Positions 1-7,210 are shown, counted from the first letter of the stretch. The stretch is 7,210 nt of DNA from an uncultured Pedobacter sp. (GCA_946478755.1 CAMLDJ010000279.1:1-7210), one strand, 5' to 3'. Notes: generated from the letters alone by a model not told the origin. Numbers and translations are program-made.

Positions 1-1099
1 TTATGCCGTAGCAAAAACCCCCAAATTTACCATAACCGGTAAAATTGGGAACCTGAATGCCCCTGCTAAAATCTACCTCGACTATAGCTCAGAAGGTAAG
101 GGCAAATCGGATTCCGCGACGCTCGTAAACGGAACATTTAAATTTGAAGGATATATACCAAATATCGCATCGTCGCGAATGACCCTCTCACGTGAGGGCA
201 TCAGGGATAAAGAGATCTATGCCACCGGAACCGGCGATGTGATTTATGTGAGTTTTGGCAAAGAAAATATTCAGATCAATTCTGCAGACTCTTTGTACAA
301 TGCCAGGTGGACAGGATCGAAGGTATATGACGAGATGAAAGCCTTTGATGCAGCAGTTGGGCCAACGGTGATGACCGTACATCACAATGCGAATGTCCAG
401 CTGAAAATGGCCACTCCTGAACAGCAGAAAGATACGATGTACTTTAAAGTCCTCGATAAAAAAGTAAAAGCGCTGAGAGCGTCACGCGGAGAAAAGATGC
501 TGCAATTTGCGAAGAACAACCCTGATTCTTATTTTGCTTTACAGGCCTTATCGGAGTCCGTAAGCGGATATGGTGTTCAGCCGGCTGTCGCGCTACCCTT
601 GTTTAACAAGTTAAGTGAGTCGCTAAGGCTATCATACACCGGGCAGGGACTTTACAAAATTTTAAATGCCCATACGATAACTGCCCTGGGTTCCAAGGCG
701 CCGGATTTTACGCAAAATGATGTAAATGGCAAGCCGGTTTCTCTGTCAGATTTTAAAGGTAAATATGTATTGGTAGAGTTTTGGGCCAGTTGGTGCTCAC
801 CTTGTCGCGCAGAAAGTCCTAATCTGCTGAAACAGTATGGGGCCTTTAAAAACAAAGGTTTTGAGATACTCGGTGTTTCTGTCGACAGTGACAAAGGTAA
901 ATGGCTTGAAGCGATTAAGAAAGATGGTCTGACATGGCCTCAAATCTCCGATTTAAAAGGCTGGGACAATGAAGCACGCAAGGTTTATGGCATATCTGGT
1001 GTGCCGGCTAATTTCCTGGTCAGTCCGGAAGGAAAGATAATTGGGGCTCATTTAACAGGTGAAGCCTTGAATAAAAAACTTGCTGAAATCATGAAATAA
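1..1099 (+). CDS. TlpA-like periplasmic thiol-disulfide oxidoreductase with N-terminal DUF4369 domain (5' partial)
   Basis: The frame is open from base 2 to the TAA at 1097-1099, giving 365 visible residues. The ATG at 179 is internal, because the codons upstream of it encode a typical DUF4369 beginning (FTITGKIGNLNAPAKIYLDY). The start codon and the expected signal or lipoprotein peptide are therefore outside the window. Layout by visible residue: DUF4369 about 6-105, a helical linker to about 225, then an AhpC-TSA/TlpA-type thioredoxin fold about 229-365. The active site is WCSPC (cysteines at 265 and 268, bases 794-805), and the cis-proline loop GVPANF has its proline at 335. Both redox cysteines and the proline are intact. 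Proteins of this family sit in the Bacteroidota periplasm and exchange disulfides. The exact substrate is unknown. The gene overlaps the next one by one base, so the two are probably co-transcribed and may work together. The family call is firm; the physiological partner is inferred. Confidence 0.93.
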   Translation, partial: YAVAKTPKFTITGKIGNLNAPAKIYLDYSSEGKGKSDSATLVNGTFKFEGYIPNIASSRMTLSREGIRDKEIYATGTGDVIYVSFGKENIQINSADSLYNARWTGSKVYDEMKAFDAAVGPTVMTVHHNANVQLKMATPEQQKDTMYFKVLDKKVKALRASRGEKMLQFAKNNPDSYFALQALSESVSGYGVQPAVALPLFNKLSESLRLSYTGQGLYKILNAHTITALGSKAPDFTQNDVNGKPVSLSDFKGKYVLVEFWASWCSPCRAESPNLLKQYGAFKNKGFEILGVSVDSDKGKWLEAIKKDGLTWPQISDLKGWDNEARKVYGISGVPANFLVSPEGKIIGAHLTGEALNKKLAEIMK

Positions 1100-1101
1100 T
1101 G
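1097..1101 (+). promoter_or_regulatory. Stop/start overlap (TAATG), probable translational coupling
   Basis: The TAA of the thioredoxin gene and the ATG of the DsbD-alpha gene share the A at 1099. No purine-rich ribosome binding site is visible just upstream. This fixes the start of the second gene, because the signal peptide begins exactly at this ATG, and it suggests that ribosomes re-initiate after finishing the first gene. Confidence 0.6.
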
Positions 1102-3000
1102 AGAAAACTAATTTTCCTTCTCCTGTTGTTCCTCACCAACCAGACCATTATGGCTGAAGGCATTGCAACGGGGAATAAAGCCATTTTTGATGCAAAAATC
1201 TCGCTAAAAGTACTCTATGTAGGTTATAATCCGGAAAGACCAATGCCTGCCAACGTTGTGTATTACAGTACCTCAGCAGCGGTGGTCGAAAAAGTTTATA
1301 AAACCAGAATGCCCGATTTCAAGGCTTTTCTGGAAAACAGGTTTAGCGATGTTCGCATAATTGATGTAAGGGATTATGAACCAGGAATGTCTGATAAGGC
1401 TGATGTGACGATTATGGATGCCGGGCCGGTAAAATTGCCGACTGGCTTTAACCGTCCGATGATCCTGATGCATGCGATGGCCCCTAATGTGGGCTTGCCA
1501 ATAGGGCTCAAATTTGACTGGTATTGCCAGTGCCTTGAAGATGATGCATTGAACATCAATACAAAACATGAGATCTTTAACCAGCCCAACAAGGTAAAGC
1601 TGACCATGGTCACTAAACCTACTCCGGGTTCCTTCTTTAATGGTTTCCAGGGCGCTAAAACGCCTAAGGAAATGCCGATGTGGAACGTGGTTAAATCCGG
1701 TTCCTCTGATGCAGGAAAATACATCATTGGCATGGTATCTCATGGCGAAGGGTTTAATGACTCCCCTGATGCCGAGTCAATTTCAGGAGGCGTGTGCCTT
1801 AAAAATGCAGAAGCGGTAGCCCTGGGCCGTCAAGGTAATTACTTCATGTGGGGTTTCTCTGCTTCTCCTGATTATATGACAGAGGAGGCGAAGGACGTAT
1901 TTGTCAACACGGTTTGCTATATCAAAAAGTTTGACCGTATGCCGGCCATTGTCAAAAAAGTGCAGATTGAAACGCGTGAAGGCATCAATGAGAAAATATA
2001 CCGTATAGACAGAAAGTTATATGAAGCCGCCATTGTTTCCAGAAAGGAAGGAAATGCAAGAATGCTGAAACTGCAGCAGCAGCTGCTGGCACGGAAGGCT
2101 GCAGGCGAAGATATTGGCAGAGGAAATGAAAATTTCCTGAAAATGCCGGTTAGCAATGATGTCGAGAGCTTTGAAGATTACCTGAAAAACCAGGCTGGCA
2201 AAGCGCTGTTCGACAAGTTCGGAACGAAGACCAATCTGTATCATAAATACTACAAGGATAATTATGAATATTTCTATCCTTCAGGCGTATATTCTCTGCA
2301 GCTTGATCCGGACGCGCAAAAGCTACGCTGCTCGAACCGCAAGATCGCCATATTGGACAAATGCGTGCAATTGCTGGAAAGGAATCAGGACACGGAATTG
2401 GCATTAAGGGTATTGCAACGCTATACGGTAGAGAAATTTACAAGCGCTCGGGACTGGAGGAAATGGCTGGATCAGAACCGGGCGAACTTGTTCTACACCG
2501 AGTCCGGAGGCTTTAAGTTTATGGTGAATACCTTCGGTAAAGTCGCCAGCACGGCGGCTTCAAATGAGTCTTCAAAAGCTACAAAGGAAGTTTTTAGCGG
2601 GGCCCTTGAGCCAACAACAGATGATCCTGTCGTAGTATCTGCCAAATTAGAATATGGTACTGATAAAAGCCATCCGGATCTGGTCATTAATGCTTCAATT
2701 TTGAAAGGCTGGCATACCTATGCTTATGTTCCTAAGGATAGTCCCTTTATCATTACTGAAACAAAACTGGAGCTTCCTGATGGCGTCACTGCAGATAAAG
2801 ACTGGCAAATTACTGCTGCCCTGCCTTACACAGGTTATGATGGTGTATATATATTTGAGGACAAGGTTACTTTTAAAGTAAAACTCAACTGTGCTGAAGT
2901 TAAACCGGGCTCGACAATAAAATGCGGACTCTCCTATCAGACCTGTGATGCAACCAAATGTTATCCACCAACAGAAAAAATAGTCGAGATCAAGATATAA
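1099..3000 (+). CDS. Exported protein: ThuA/amidotransferase-like N-terminal region fused to a C-terminal DsbD-alpha domain
   Basis: This is a complete 633-residue protein ending in TAA. The start MRKLIFLLLLFL is a clear signal peptide, with likely cleavage near residue 19 (TIMA/EG), so the protein is periplasmic. Residues about 30-280 look like a Rossmann-type ThuA/class I amidotransferase-like fold: strand VLYVGYNPE, then DVTIMDAGP, HEIF at about 157, and GRQGNYFMWGFSASPDY followed by a helix. I see no amidotransferase nucleophile elbow, so catalysis is doubtful. Residues about 280-500 are charged and helical. Residues about 510-633 match the DsbD N-terminal (alpha) domain: KGWHTYAYVP, LPYTGYDGVY, and the end motif YQTCDATKCYPPTE, with C616 and C621 as the likely redox pair. 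DsbD's transmembrane and C-terminal thioredoxin domains are absent. The preceding TlpA-like gene overlaps the start by one base, which supports a shared redox role. The C-terminal assignment is strong, the N-terminal one moderate, and the overall function unknown. Confidence 0.88.
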   Translation: MRKLIFLLLLFLTNQTIMAEGIATGNKAIFDAKISLKVLYVGYNPERPMPANVVYYSTSAAVVEKVYKTRMPDFKAFLENRFSDVRIIDVRDYEPGMSDKADVTIMDAGPVKLPTGFNRPMILMHAMAPNVGLPIGLKFDWYCQCLEDDALNINTKHEIFNQPNKVKLTMVTKPTPGSFFNGFQGAKTPKEMPMWNVVKSGSSDAGKYIIGMVSHGEGFNDSPDAESISGGVCLKNAEAVALGRQGNYFMWGFSASPDYMTEEAKDVFVNTVCYIKKFDRMPAIVKKVQIETREGINEKIYRIDRKLYEAAIVSRKEGNARMLKLQQQLLARKAAGEDIGRGNENFLKMPVSNDVESFEDYLKNQAGKALFDKFGTKTNLYHKYYKDNYEYFYPSGVYSLQLDPDAQKLRCSNRKIAILDKCVQLLERNQDTELALRVLQRYTVEKFTSARDWRKWLDQNRANLFYTESGGFKFMVNTFGKVASTAASNESSKATKEVFSGALEPTTDDPVVVSAKLEYGTDKSHPDLVINASILKGWHTYAYVPKDSPFIITETKLELPDGVTADKDWQITAALPYTGYDGVYIFEDKVTFKVKLNCAEVKPGSTIKCGLSYQTCDATKCYPPTEKIVEIKI

Positions 3001-3031
3001 TTAATCTGTTTTGATTTTTCAACTGCTGGCA

Positions 3032-3081
3032 GCATAATGATTACGAGGCCATGCGCCTTGTAATCATCTTTGCGCTTTTTT
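3032..3081 (+). terminator. Intrinsic terminator after the redox gene pair
   Basis: Arms at 3037-3049 (ATGATTACGAGGC) and 3055-3067 (GCCTTGTAATCAT) form a 13-bp stem with one G-T wobble, closed by a 5-base loop (CATGC). GCA at 3032-3034 can pair with TGC at 3071-3073 across a small internal loop, bringing the stem close to the T6 run at 3076-3081. The T-run is on the + strand side only, so it should end transcripts coming from the left. It starts 32 bases after the stop codon of the DsbD-alpha gene. Confidence 0.75.
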
Positions 3082-3111
3082 CGTATATTGGATATAGAAT
3101 TTTGCGATTCT
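3082..3111 (+). promoter_or_regulatory. Short leader of the HTCS gene; promoter uncertain
   Basis: Only 30 bases lie between the terminator T-run and the HTCS start. GAATTTTG at 3097-3104 matches the Bacteroidota -7 consensus TANNTTTG at all but its first base. The nearest upstream TTTG (3069-3072) lies 24 bases away, more than the usual 19-21. If this is the promoter, its -33 part overlaps the terminator and the transcript would be almost leaderless. The call is tentative. Confidence 0.2.
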
Positions 3112-6100
3112 ATGTATTCGATGAAGGGCATTTTTAAGTTTTATTTCGCGGTTGCTTTAATTTGTTTGTCGAAATCCGCTTTCCCCAAGGTGGAACAGGA
3201 TTCCATACAATTTTATTTTCAGCAATTTGACAACCGCAATGGCTTGTCGAACAGTGCGGTAAATATGGTTTTTCAGGATAATGACCAGCTTTTGTGGGTT
3301 GGCACCTGGGATGGATTGAATATGTATGATGGCACTGACTTCAGAGTCTTCAATTACAATAGTGAACATCAGGGTGGTAGTATTGGCAATAACGTCATAC
3401 AAGACATCAGGGAAGACCGGATTGGAAATATTTGGATCAGCACCATAGGAGGCATTACGCGTTTTGATAAACTAAAAGGTAAATTTTACAGGTACTTTTA
3501 TAATCAGGCTACCAAAAGAAGTATCGCTGAAAAAGAGTATGAGCTGGCAATAACTGGCAATGGCTCGGTTTTTTGTTATAGCAAAAGGTACGGCTTAAGC
3601 AGATTTGACCTGCAAAGTAACCGGTTTAAACCCCTCGATCTTCCAGGTATCGGACTGAACGTGGTAAAAATGGAAAGCGGAAGGGCCGAGCTCATATGGT
3701 TCCTGAAAAATGACGGCACATTATCAGCATGTGAAGTAACTGCCAGTGGGTTAAAACCGCATCGGGTCGTAACTGCCGGAACCCATATCAATAATTTCTT
3801 TCCTGTAAACAACGGACTGCTCTTTACTGATGCTAATAATACCCTGTGGGTGGTTGACGCAAAATTCAACCCCAAAAAAATAACGACTGTAGGGCCTGTT
3901 AAGTCAGTCGTATATTACCGGTCTCACTACGTTTTTGCCTGGGATGGACAGGGGATCAGTGTTTTTGATGACCATTTCCGGCCGTCAGCCTTTATGCAAC
4001 AGGAGGTAAAGCAACTGGCCAATACCAGGGTTACATCTGTTGAGTCGGCAAAAAACGATGTGCTGTGGATGGGCACTGATGGAAACGGGCTGATTAAGAT
4101 CTACCCCAAAGTGAACCATTTTGGTCTGATAAACCGGGACAATTTTTCTAACCTGAACAAACCTGTGCGTACTTTTGCTGAAGCAGAAGGTGATTTATGG
4201 CTGGGCACCAAAGGAAAAGGAATTGTAATTATAAAGAAATTTCTGAAGCGTTTTTCTGCCCCAAATTTAAATGAAGGACTGAATACGGCTAACGGCCTGG
4301 ATAACAACTCGGTCTATGCCCTGAAAAAAGGAAGAGAACCCTATATCTATATCGGGACAGATGGGGCGGGAATCGGAATTTATGATCTGCATGCAAAACG
4401 GCTAATCAGTTGGAAAGAAGTACGTGGAACTGCTGCCCTGCCGGCGTTTGGCTCTGTATATGCCATTTTGGAAGACAAGGATAATTCTTTATGGCTTGGC
4501 ACCAGTGGAAATGGGCTAATTCACTTAAAGCTTTTTAAAAGTGCATCGGGTATAAGCGTTAGTTATTTTAAGCAATATCTTTCAGGTAGAGCGAACGGAC
4601 CTGCCAACGATATTATTTACGCTTTGAGCAATGGTGATGACAACCGGCTATGGATCGCATGCAGGTACGGCGGTTTAAGTCTACTGGATAAGAAAACAGG
4701 CAAATTTAAAACTTATAATGCCTTTGCTTCACCACACAGTCTTTCTAACAACGACGTACTTTCCCTTTATAAAGATAGTAATAAGCGGTTATGGATAGGC
4801 ACCAGCTATGGGTTAAACATGCTGACCAATGAAGAGTCGCTGAAGGACAACCCCGTATTTAAGAAGTTTACAATGAATGATGGGTTGCCAAATAATACCA
4901 TCCATGCCATTGAGCAGGCAAATTCCGGCAATATATGGGTAAGTACCAATAAAGGGCTGGCCAGATTGAATCCTGTCAGTGGGGGCATCGCCAGTTTCAG
5001 GGAAAGTGACGGATTACAGAGCAATGAATTTAGTGATGGGGCAGTTTGGAAGGCGGCATCAGGAATACTTTATTTCGGAGGGATCTATGGCTTCAACTAT
5101 TTTATACCAGAACGGATTACGGAAAATAAGCTGCAACCTAATTTATTGGTCGCGGGAATTCAATTGGGGGGTAAATATTTGGATGAAAACCGGGTTCAGG
5201 TGCTAACGACTGAACACGCCGCAATCCCTGAGTATGCTGTGCCCCGAAAAAGTAATTTCTTCCAGTTGAGTTTAAAACCGATGACTTTCTTAAATGAGGC
5301 TAAAAATGAATTTGCCTACAAATTGGAAGGGTTGGATAAAAACTGGAACTATTCGGGCACGGTCGGCAATATCGTGTACAACAATGTGCCGCCGGGTAAG
5401 TATACCATGCTGGTCAGGTGGAGTAACGGTGAGGGAGTCTGGACCAATGGCGTTGGGATCTTTAAACTGCGGGTCGCACAGTATTTCTGGTTAACTTACC
5501 CAGCCCTGTTTGCTTATTTTGTAATCATTATGATATCTGGTTACGCTTTTCATTTGTATCGGAAAAATAAACTGCAAATGAAGTATCAATTGCAGATGGA
5601 GCATCGTTTAAGGGAGAAAGATGAGGAAGAGCATCAGCAGCGCCTAAACTTCTTTACCAATATTGCCCATGAAATCCAGACCCCACTTACCATGATCATG
5701 GGTTCGGTTGAACATTTTCTAAGCAATAAAAAAACGGAGCTGCTTAAAAACAGGGAGAACAATTATTTTATCTCCATCGTACACCAGCATACCGCAAGGT
5801 TAACTTACCTGGTGCAGCAACTGCTGGAATTCAGAAAGGCCGAAGCCGGTTATCTGACGAAAAATGATGATTATGTTGACATCAGCAAGATGTTGACCAG
5901 TCTTTCAGAATTGTTTATCCCCGCCAGTGAAAAAAACACCCAGCGGTACATCAGAATCATAACTGATGGAATTGTAGGGTTTATAGACAAGGATAAGTTC
6001 GAAAAGATCCTGTTTAACCTGTTGTCTAATGCCTTTAAGCATTCCGGCCCGAACGAAACCATTAAATTTGAAGCCGTTTATAGTCCGGCTGACAGTCTGC

Positions 6101-7210
6101 TTGAAATTAATGTATCCAATTCCGGCTGTACATTGAAAGAGGCGCACCTCGAACAGATCTTTAATAAGTTTTATGTGAGTAACGAGCAGCAAACGGAGAA
6201 GTTCAGTACGGGTATAGGATTGGCCTTTACCAAGGAGCTGGTAACTTTAATGGGGGCCGATATTCAGGTGAGCCTGAAAGATGGCTGGATTGATTTCAAA
6301 GTAGCTGTACAGCTGACAGAAGCCGAAGGTAAAACCGAAGCCGAGGTAATAACCTCGGCACCATCCGCTTTATATGCATCCCTGGTTGAGGTTCATGATC
6401 AGCCTGAAATGGCTTCCTCAGAGTTGGAAAATAAAAGTAGTATCATTGAGGGACTGAAACAACCTGCAAAACAAAGTGTACTGATCGTGGAAGATGAGCC
6501 AGAGCTCCGTTATCTGATTAAAAATGTTTTGAAGGAACATTATGTGGTATATGAAGCTGGTGGCGGGCTGGAAGCCCTTGCCTTTCTGAATAAGACGATT
6601 CCTGAACTGATTGTCAGCGACATCATGATGCCAGGTATGAACGGGCTGGAATTGTGCCGGGTGGTCAAACAAACTCCTGCCCTTGCCCAGATTCCTTTTG
6701 TTATTTTATCTGCCAGGGGATCTGAGGACAATAAGGCGGAAGGTTATGAACTGGGTGCTGATGCCTACGTTCCCAAACCCTTTCAGATCAATTACCTGCT
6801 GGTGAGGATCCGGAAGCTGCTGGATTATCAGGCAAAAATGAACAGCCTGATCAAGGATCAGCACATTAACAATCAGTTTATGGATGCCGATATTGCAGAG
6901 ACCGATAAGAAATTTCTGGAGGCGCTGTTAAAGACAATAGAAAACAATCTGAATGAGCCGGAACTGAATGCGGCCACACTGGAGAATGCGCTATCCATCA
7001 GCAAAATGCAATTGTACAGAAGATTGAAGTCCATTGCCGGAATGACTCCGGCCGAATTTATCAAAAGGATCCGGTTAAAACATGCTGCAGACATGCTGAT
7101 CGCTTCCCAGTATACCGTATCAGAAATATTTTATCGTACAGGGTTCAACAATAAGTCTTACTTCTTCAGGGAGTTTAAAAAGATTTATCACTGCGCCCCA
7201 AATGAGTACC
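3112..7210 (+). CDS. Hybrid two-component system (HTCS) sensor kinase/response regulator with AraC-type output (3' partial)
   Basis: One frame is open from ATG 3112 to the window end, with 1366 codons visible. ATG 3121 (MKGIFKFYF) is an equally good start. Residue numbers below count from 3112. A signal peptide covers about 1-26. Two seven-bladed propellers span about 35-700, with Reg_prop repeats of the WxGTxxG type at W61/62, W108, W319, W363, W461, W514, W561 and W609. A Y_Y_Y domain covers 711-790 (YKLEGLDKNW), and a single membrane helix about 792-815. HisKA has phospho-acceptor H853 in HEIQTPLT. HATPase has the N-box FNLLSNAFKH (N969, N973), an unusual G1 box NSGCT, and G2 STGIGLA at 1032-1038. 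The receiver (about 1122-1240) has E1127/D1128, phospho-acceptor D1170, S1200 and K1222. The AraC/HTH_18 domain covers about 1270-1366 and ends in the conserved APNEY, so only a short tail is missing. The protein should bind a periplasmic ligand, often an oligosaccharide in this family, phosphorylate its own receiver and control transcription. The ligand and target genes are unknown. Confidence 0.96.
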   Translation, partial: MYSMKGIFKFYFAVALICLSKSAFPKVEQDSIQFYFQQFDNRNGLSNSAVNMVFQDNDQLLWVGTWDGLNMYDGTDFRVFNYNSEHQGGSIGNNVIQDIREDRIGNIWISTIGGITRFDKLKGKFYRYFYNQATKRSIAEKEYELAITGNGSVFCYSKRYGLSRFDLQSNRFKPLDLPGIGLNVVKMESGRAELIWFLKNDGTLSACEVTASGLKPHRVVTAGTHINNFFPVNNGLLFTDANNTLWVVDAKFNPKKITTVGPVKSVVYYRSHYVFAWDGQGISVFDDHFRPSAFMQQEVKQLANTRVTSVESAKNDVLWMGTDGNGLIKIYPKVNHFGLINRDNFSNLNKPVRTFAEAEGDLWLGTKGKGIVIIKKFLKRFSAPNLNEGLNTANGLDNNSVYALKKGREPYIYIGTDGAGIGIYDLHAKRLISWKEVRGTAALPAFGSVYAILEDKDNSLWLGTSGNGLIHLKLFKSASGISVSYFKQYLSGRANGPANDIIYALSNGDDNRLWIACRYGGLSLLDKKTGKFKTYNAFASPHSLSNNDVLSLYKDSNKRLWIGTSYGLNMLTNEESLKDNPVFKKFTMNDGLPNNTIHAIEQANSGNIWVSTNKGLARLNPVSGGIASFRESDGLQSNEFSDGAVWKAASGILYFGGIYGFNYFIPERITENKLQPNLLVAGIQLGGKYLDENRVQVLTTEHAAIPEYAVPRKSNFFQLSLKPMTFLNEAKNEFAYKLEGLDKNWNYSGTVGNIVYNNVPPGKYTMLVRWSNGEGVWTNGVGIFKLRVAQYFWLTYPALFAYFVIIMISGYAFHLYRKNKLQMKYQLQMEHRLREKDEEEHQQRLNFFTNIAHEIQTPLTMIMGSVEHFLSNKKTELLKNRENNYFISIVHQHTARLTYLVQQLLEFRKAEAGYLTKNDDYVDISKMLTSLSELFIPASEKNTQRYIRIITDGIVGFIDKDKFEKILFNLLSNAFKHSGPNETIKFEAVYSPADSLLEINVSNSGCTLKEAHLEQIFNKFYVSNEQQTEKFSTGIGLAFTKELVTLMGADIQVSLKDGWIDFKVAVQLTEAEGKTEAEVITSAPSALYASLVEVHDQPEMASSELENKSSIIEGLKQPAKQSVLIVEDEPELRYLIKNVLKEHYVVYEAGGGLEALAFLNKTIPELIVSDIMMPGMNGLELCRVVKQTPALAQIPFVILSARGSEDNKAEGYELGADAYVPKPFQINYLLVRIRKLLDYQAKMNSLIKDQHINNQFMDADIAETDKKFLEALLKTIENNLNEPELNAATLENALSISKMQLYRRLKSIAGMTPAEFIKRIRLKHAADMLIASQYTVSEIFYRTGFNNKSYFFREFKKIYHCAPNEY
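6319..6354 (+). repeat. Imperfect 18-bp tandem duplication in the kinase-receiver linker
   Basis: Copy 1 (6319-6336) and copy 2 (6337-6354) start with the same eight bases, GAAGCCGA, and end with AACC; 14 of 18 positions match. At the protein level this gives TEAEGK followed by TEAEVI (residues 1069-1080), located just after the HATPase domain. It keeps the frame and probably only lengthens a flexible linker. Confidence 0.6.
6340..6359. repeat. Perfect 8-bp inverted repeat inside the HTCS linker
   Basis: GCCGAGGT (6340-6347) and ACCTCGGC (6352-6359) are exact reverse complements separated by AATA. It overlaps the second copy of the tandem duplication. No T-run follows it, so it does not look like a terminator. 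It may be a chance hairpin or a transcript structure within the coding region. Confidence 0.6.

Noticed and set aside
179..181. ATG as the start of the thioredoxin gene
   Set aside because: The frame is open upstream to base 2 and encodes conserved DUF4369 sequence, so this Met is internal.
1273..2404. Several reverse-strand open frames inside the DsbD-alpha gene
   Set aside because: They lie opposite a well-supported gene with recognised domains, overlap one another in different frames, and resemble no family I know.
3058..3091. Promoter candidate TTG (3058-3060) with TATATTGG (3084-3091)
   Set aside because: Spacing of 23 bases is too long, the -7 match is imperfect and the TTG lies inside the terminator stem.
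3241..5100. Repeated WxGTxxG-coding segments as a DNA repeat array
   Set aside because: The similarity is at protein level (propeller blades); the DNA copies have diverged and are not a nucleotide repeat.
4979..5494. Two short + strand open frames (4979-5206 and 5294-5494)
   Set aside because: They are out-of-frame shadows of the HTCS gene, which is continuous with Reg_prop and Y_Y_Y sequence through this stretch.
5871..7094. Reverse-strand open frames opposite the kinase, receiver and AraC domains
   Set aside because: The + strand frame has catalytic motifs throughout, and the reverse products show no recognisable domain.

Overview
The window looks like Bacteroidota chromosomal DNA, most likely from the Sphingobacteriaceae (Pedobacter-like). 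I base this on protein families, not on a database match. The families are a DUF4369/TlpA-type periplasmic thioredoxin, an orphan DsbD-alpha domain protein, and a very long hybrid two-component system (HTCS) regulator with a periplasmic double beta-propeller. GC content is moderate, no clear Shine-Dalgarno motifs are visible, and all three genes lie on the + strand with tight packing.

Left part (1-3000): a two-gene redox unit. The first gene enters from the left edge (its start lies outside the window). It encodes a DUF4369 plus thioredoxin-fold protein with a WCSPC active site. Its TAA stop shares one base with the ATG of the second gene. That gene encodes a 633-residue exported protein with a Rossmann-like (ThuA / class I amidotransferase-like) N-terminal part, a helical middle and a C-terminal DsbD-alpha-type domain with a CX4C cysteine pair. 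The one-base overlap suggests translational coupling, and the two periplasmic proteins may be redox partners.

Middle (3001-3111): a 111-base gap holding a strong 13-bp hairpin followed by a T6 tract, a good intrinsic terminator for the redox unit. Only 30 bases separate the T-tract from the next start codon.

Right part (3112-7210, running off the right edge): one uninterrupted reading frame of 1366 visible codons. It encodes an HTCS with, in order, a signal peptide, about 14 propeller blades, a Y_Y_Y domain, one transmembrane helix, a histidine kinase (HisKA plus HATPase), a receiver domain and an AraC-type DNA-binding domain. It probably lacks only a few residues at the edge. It would sense a periplasmic ligand, usually a glycan fragment in this family, and control nearby genes. 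The target operon is not identifiable from this window.

No RNA genes, mobile elements or CRISPR arrays were seen. The most interesting points are the ThuA-like/DsbD-alpha fusion coupled to a thioredoxin, the altered G1 box of the kinase, and a small tandem duplication with a perfect inverted repeat in the kinase-receiver linker.
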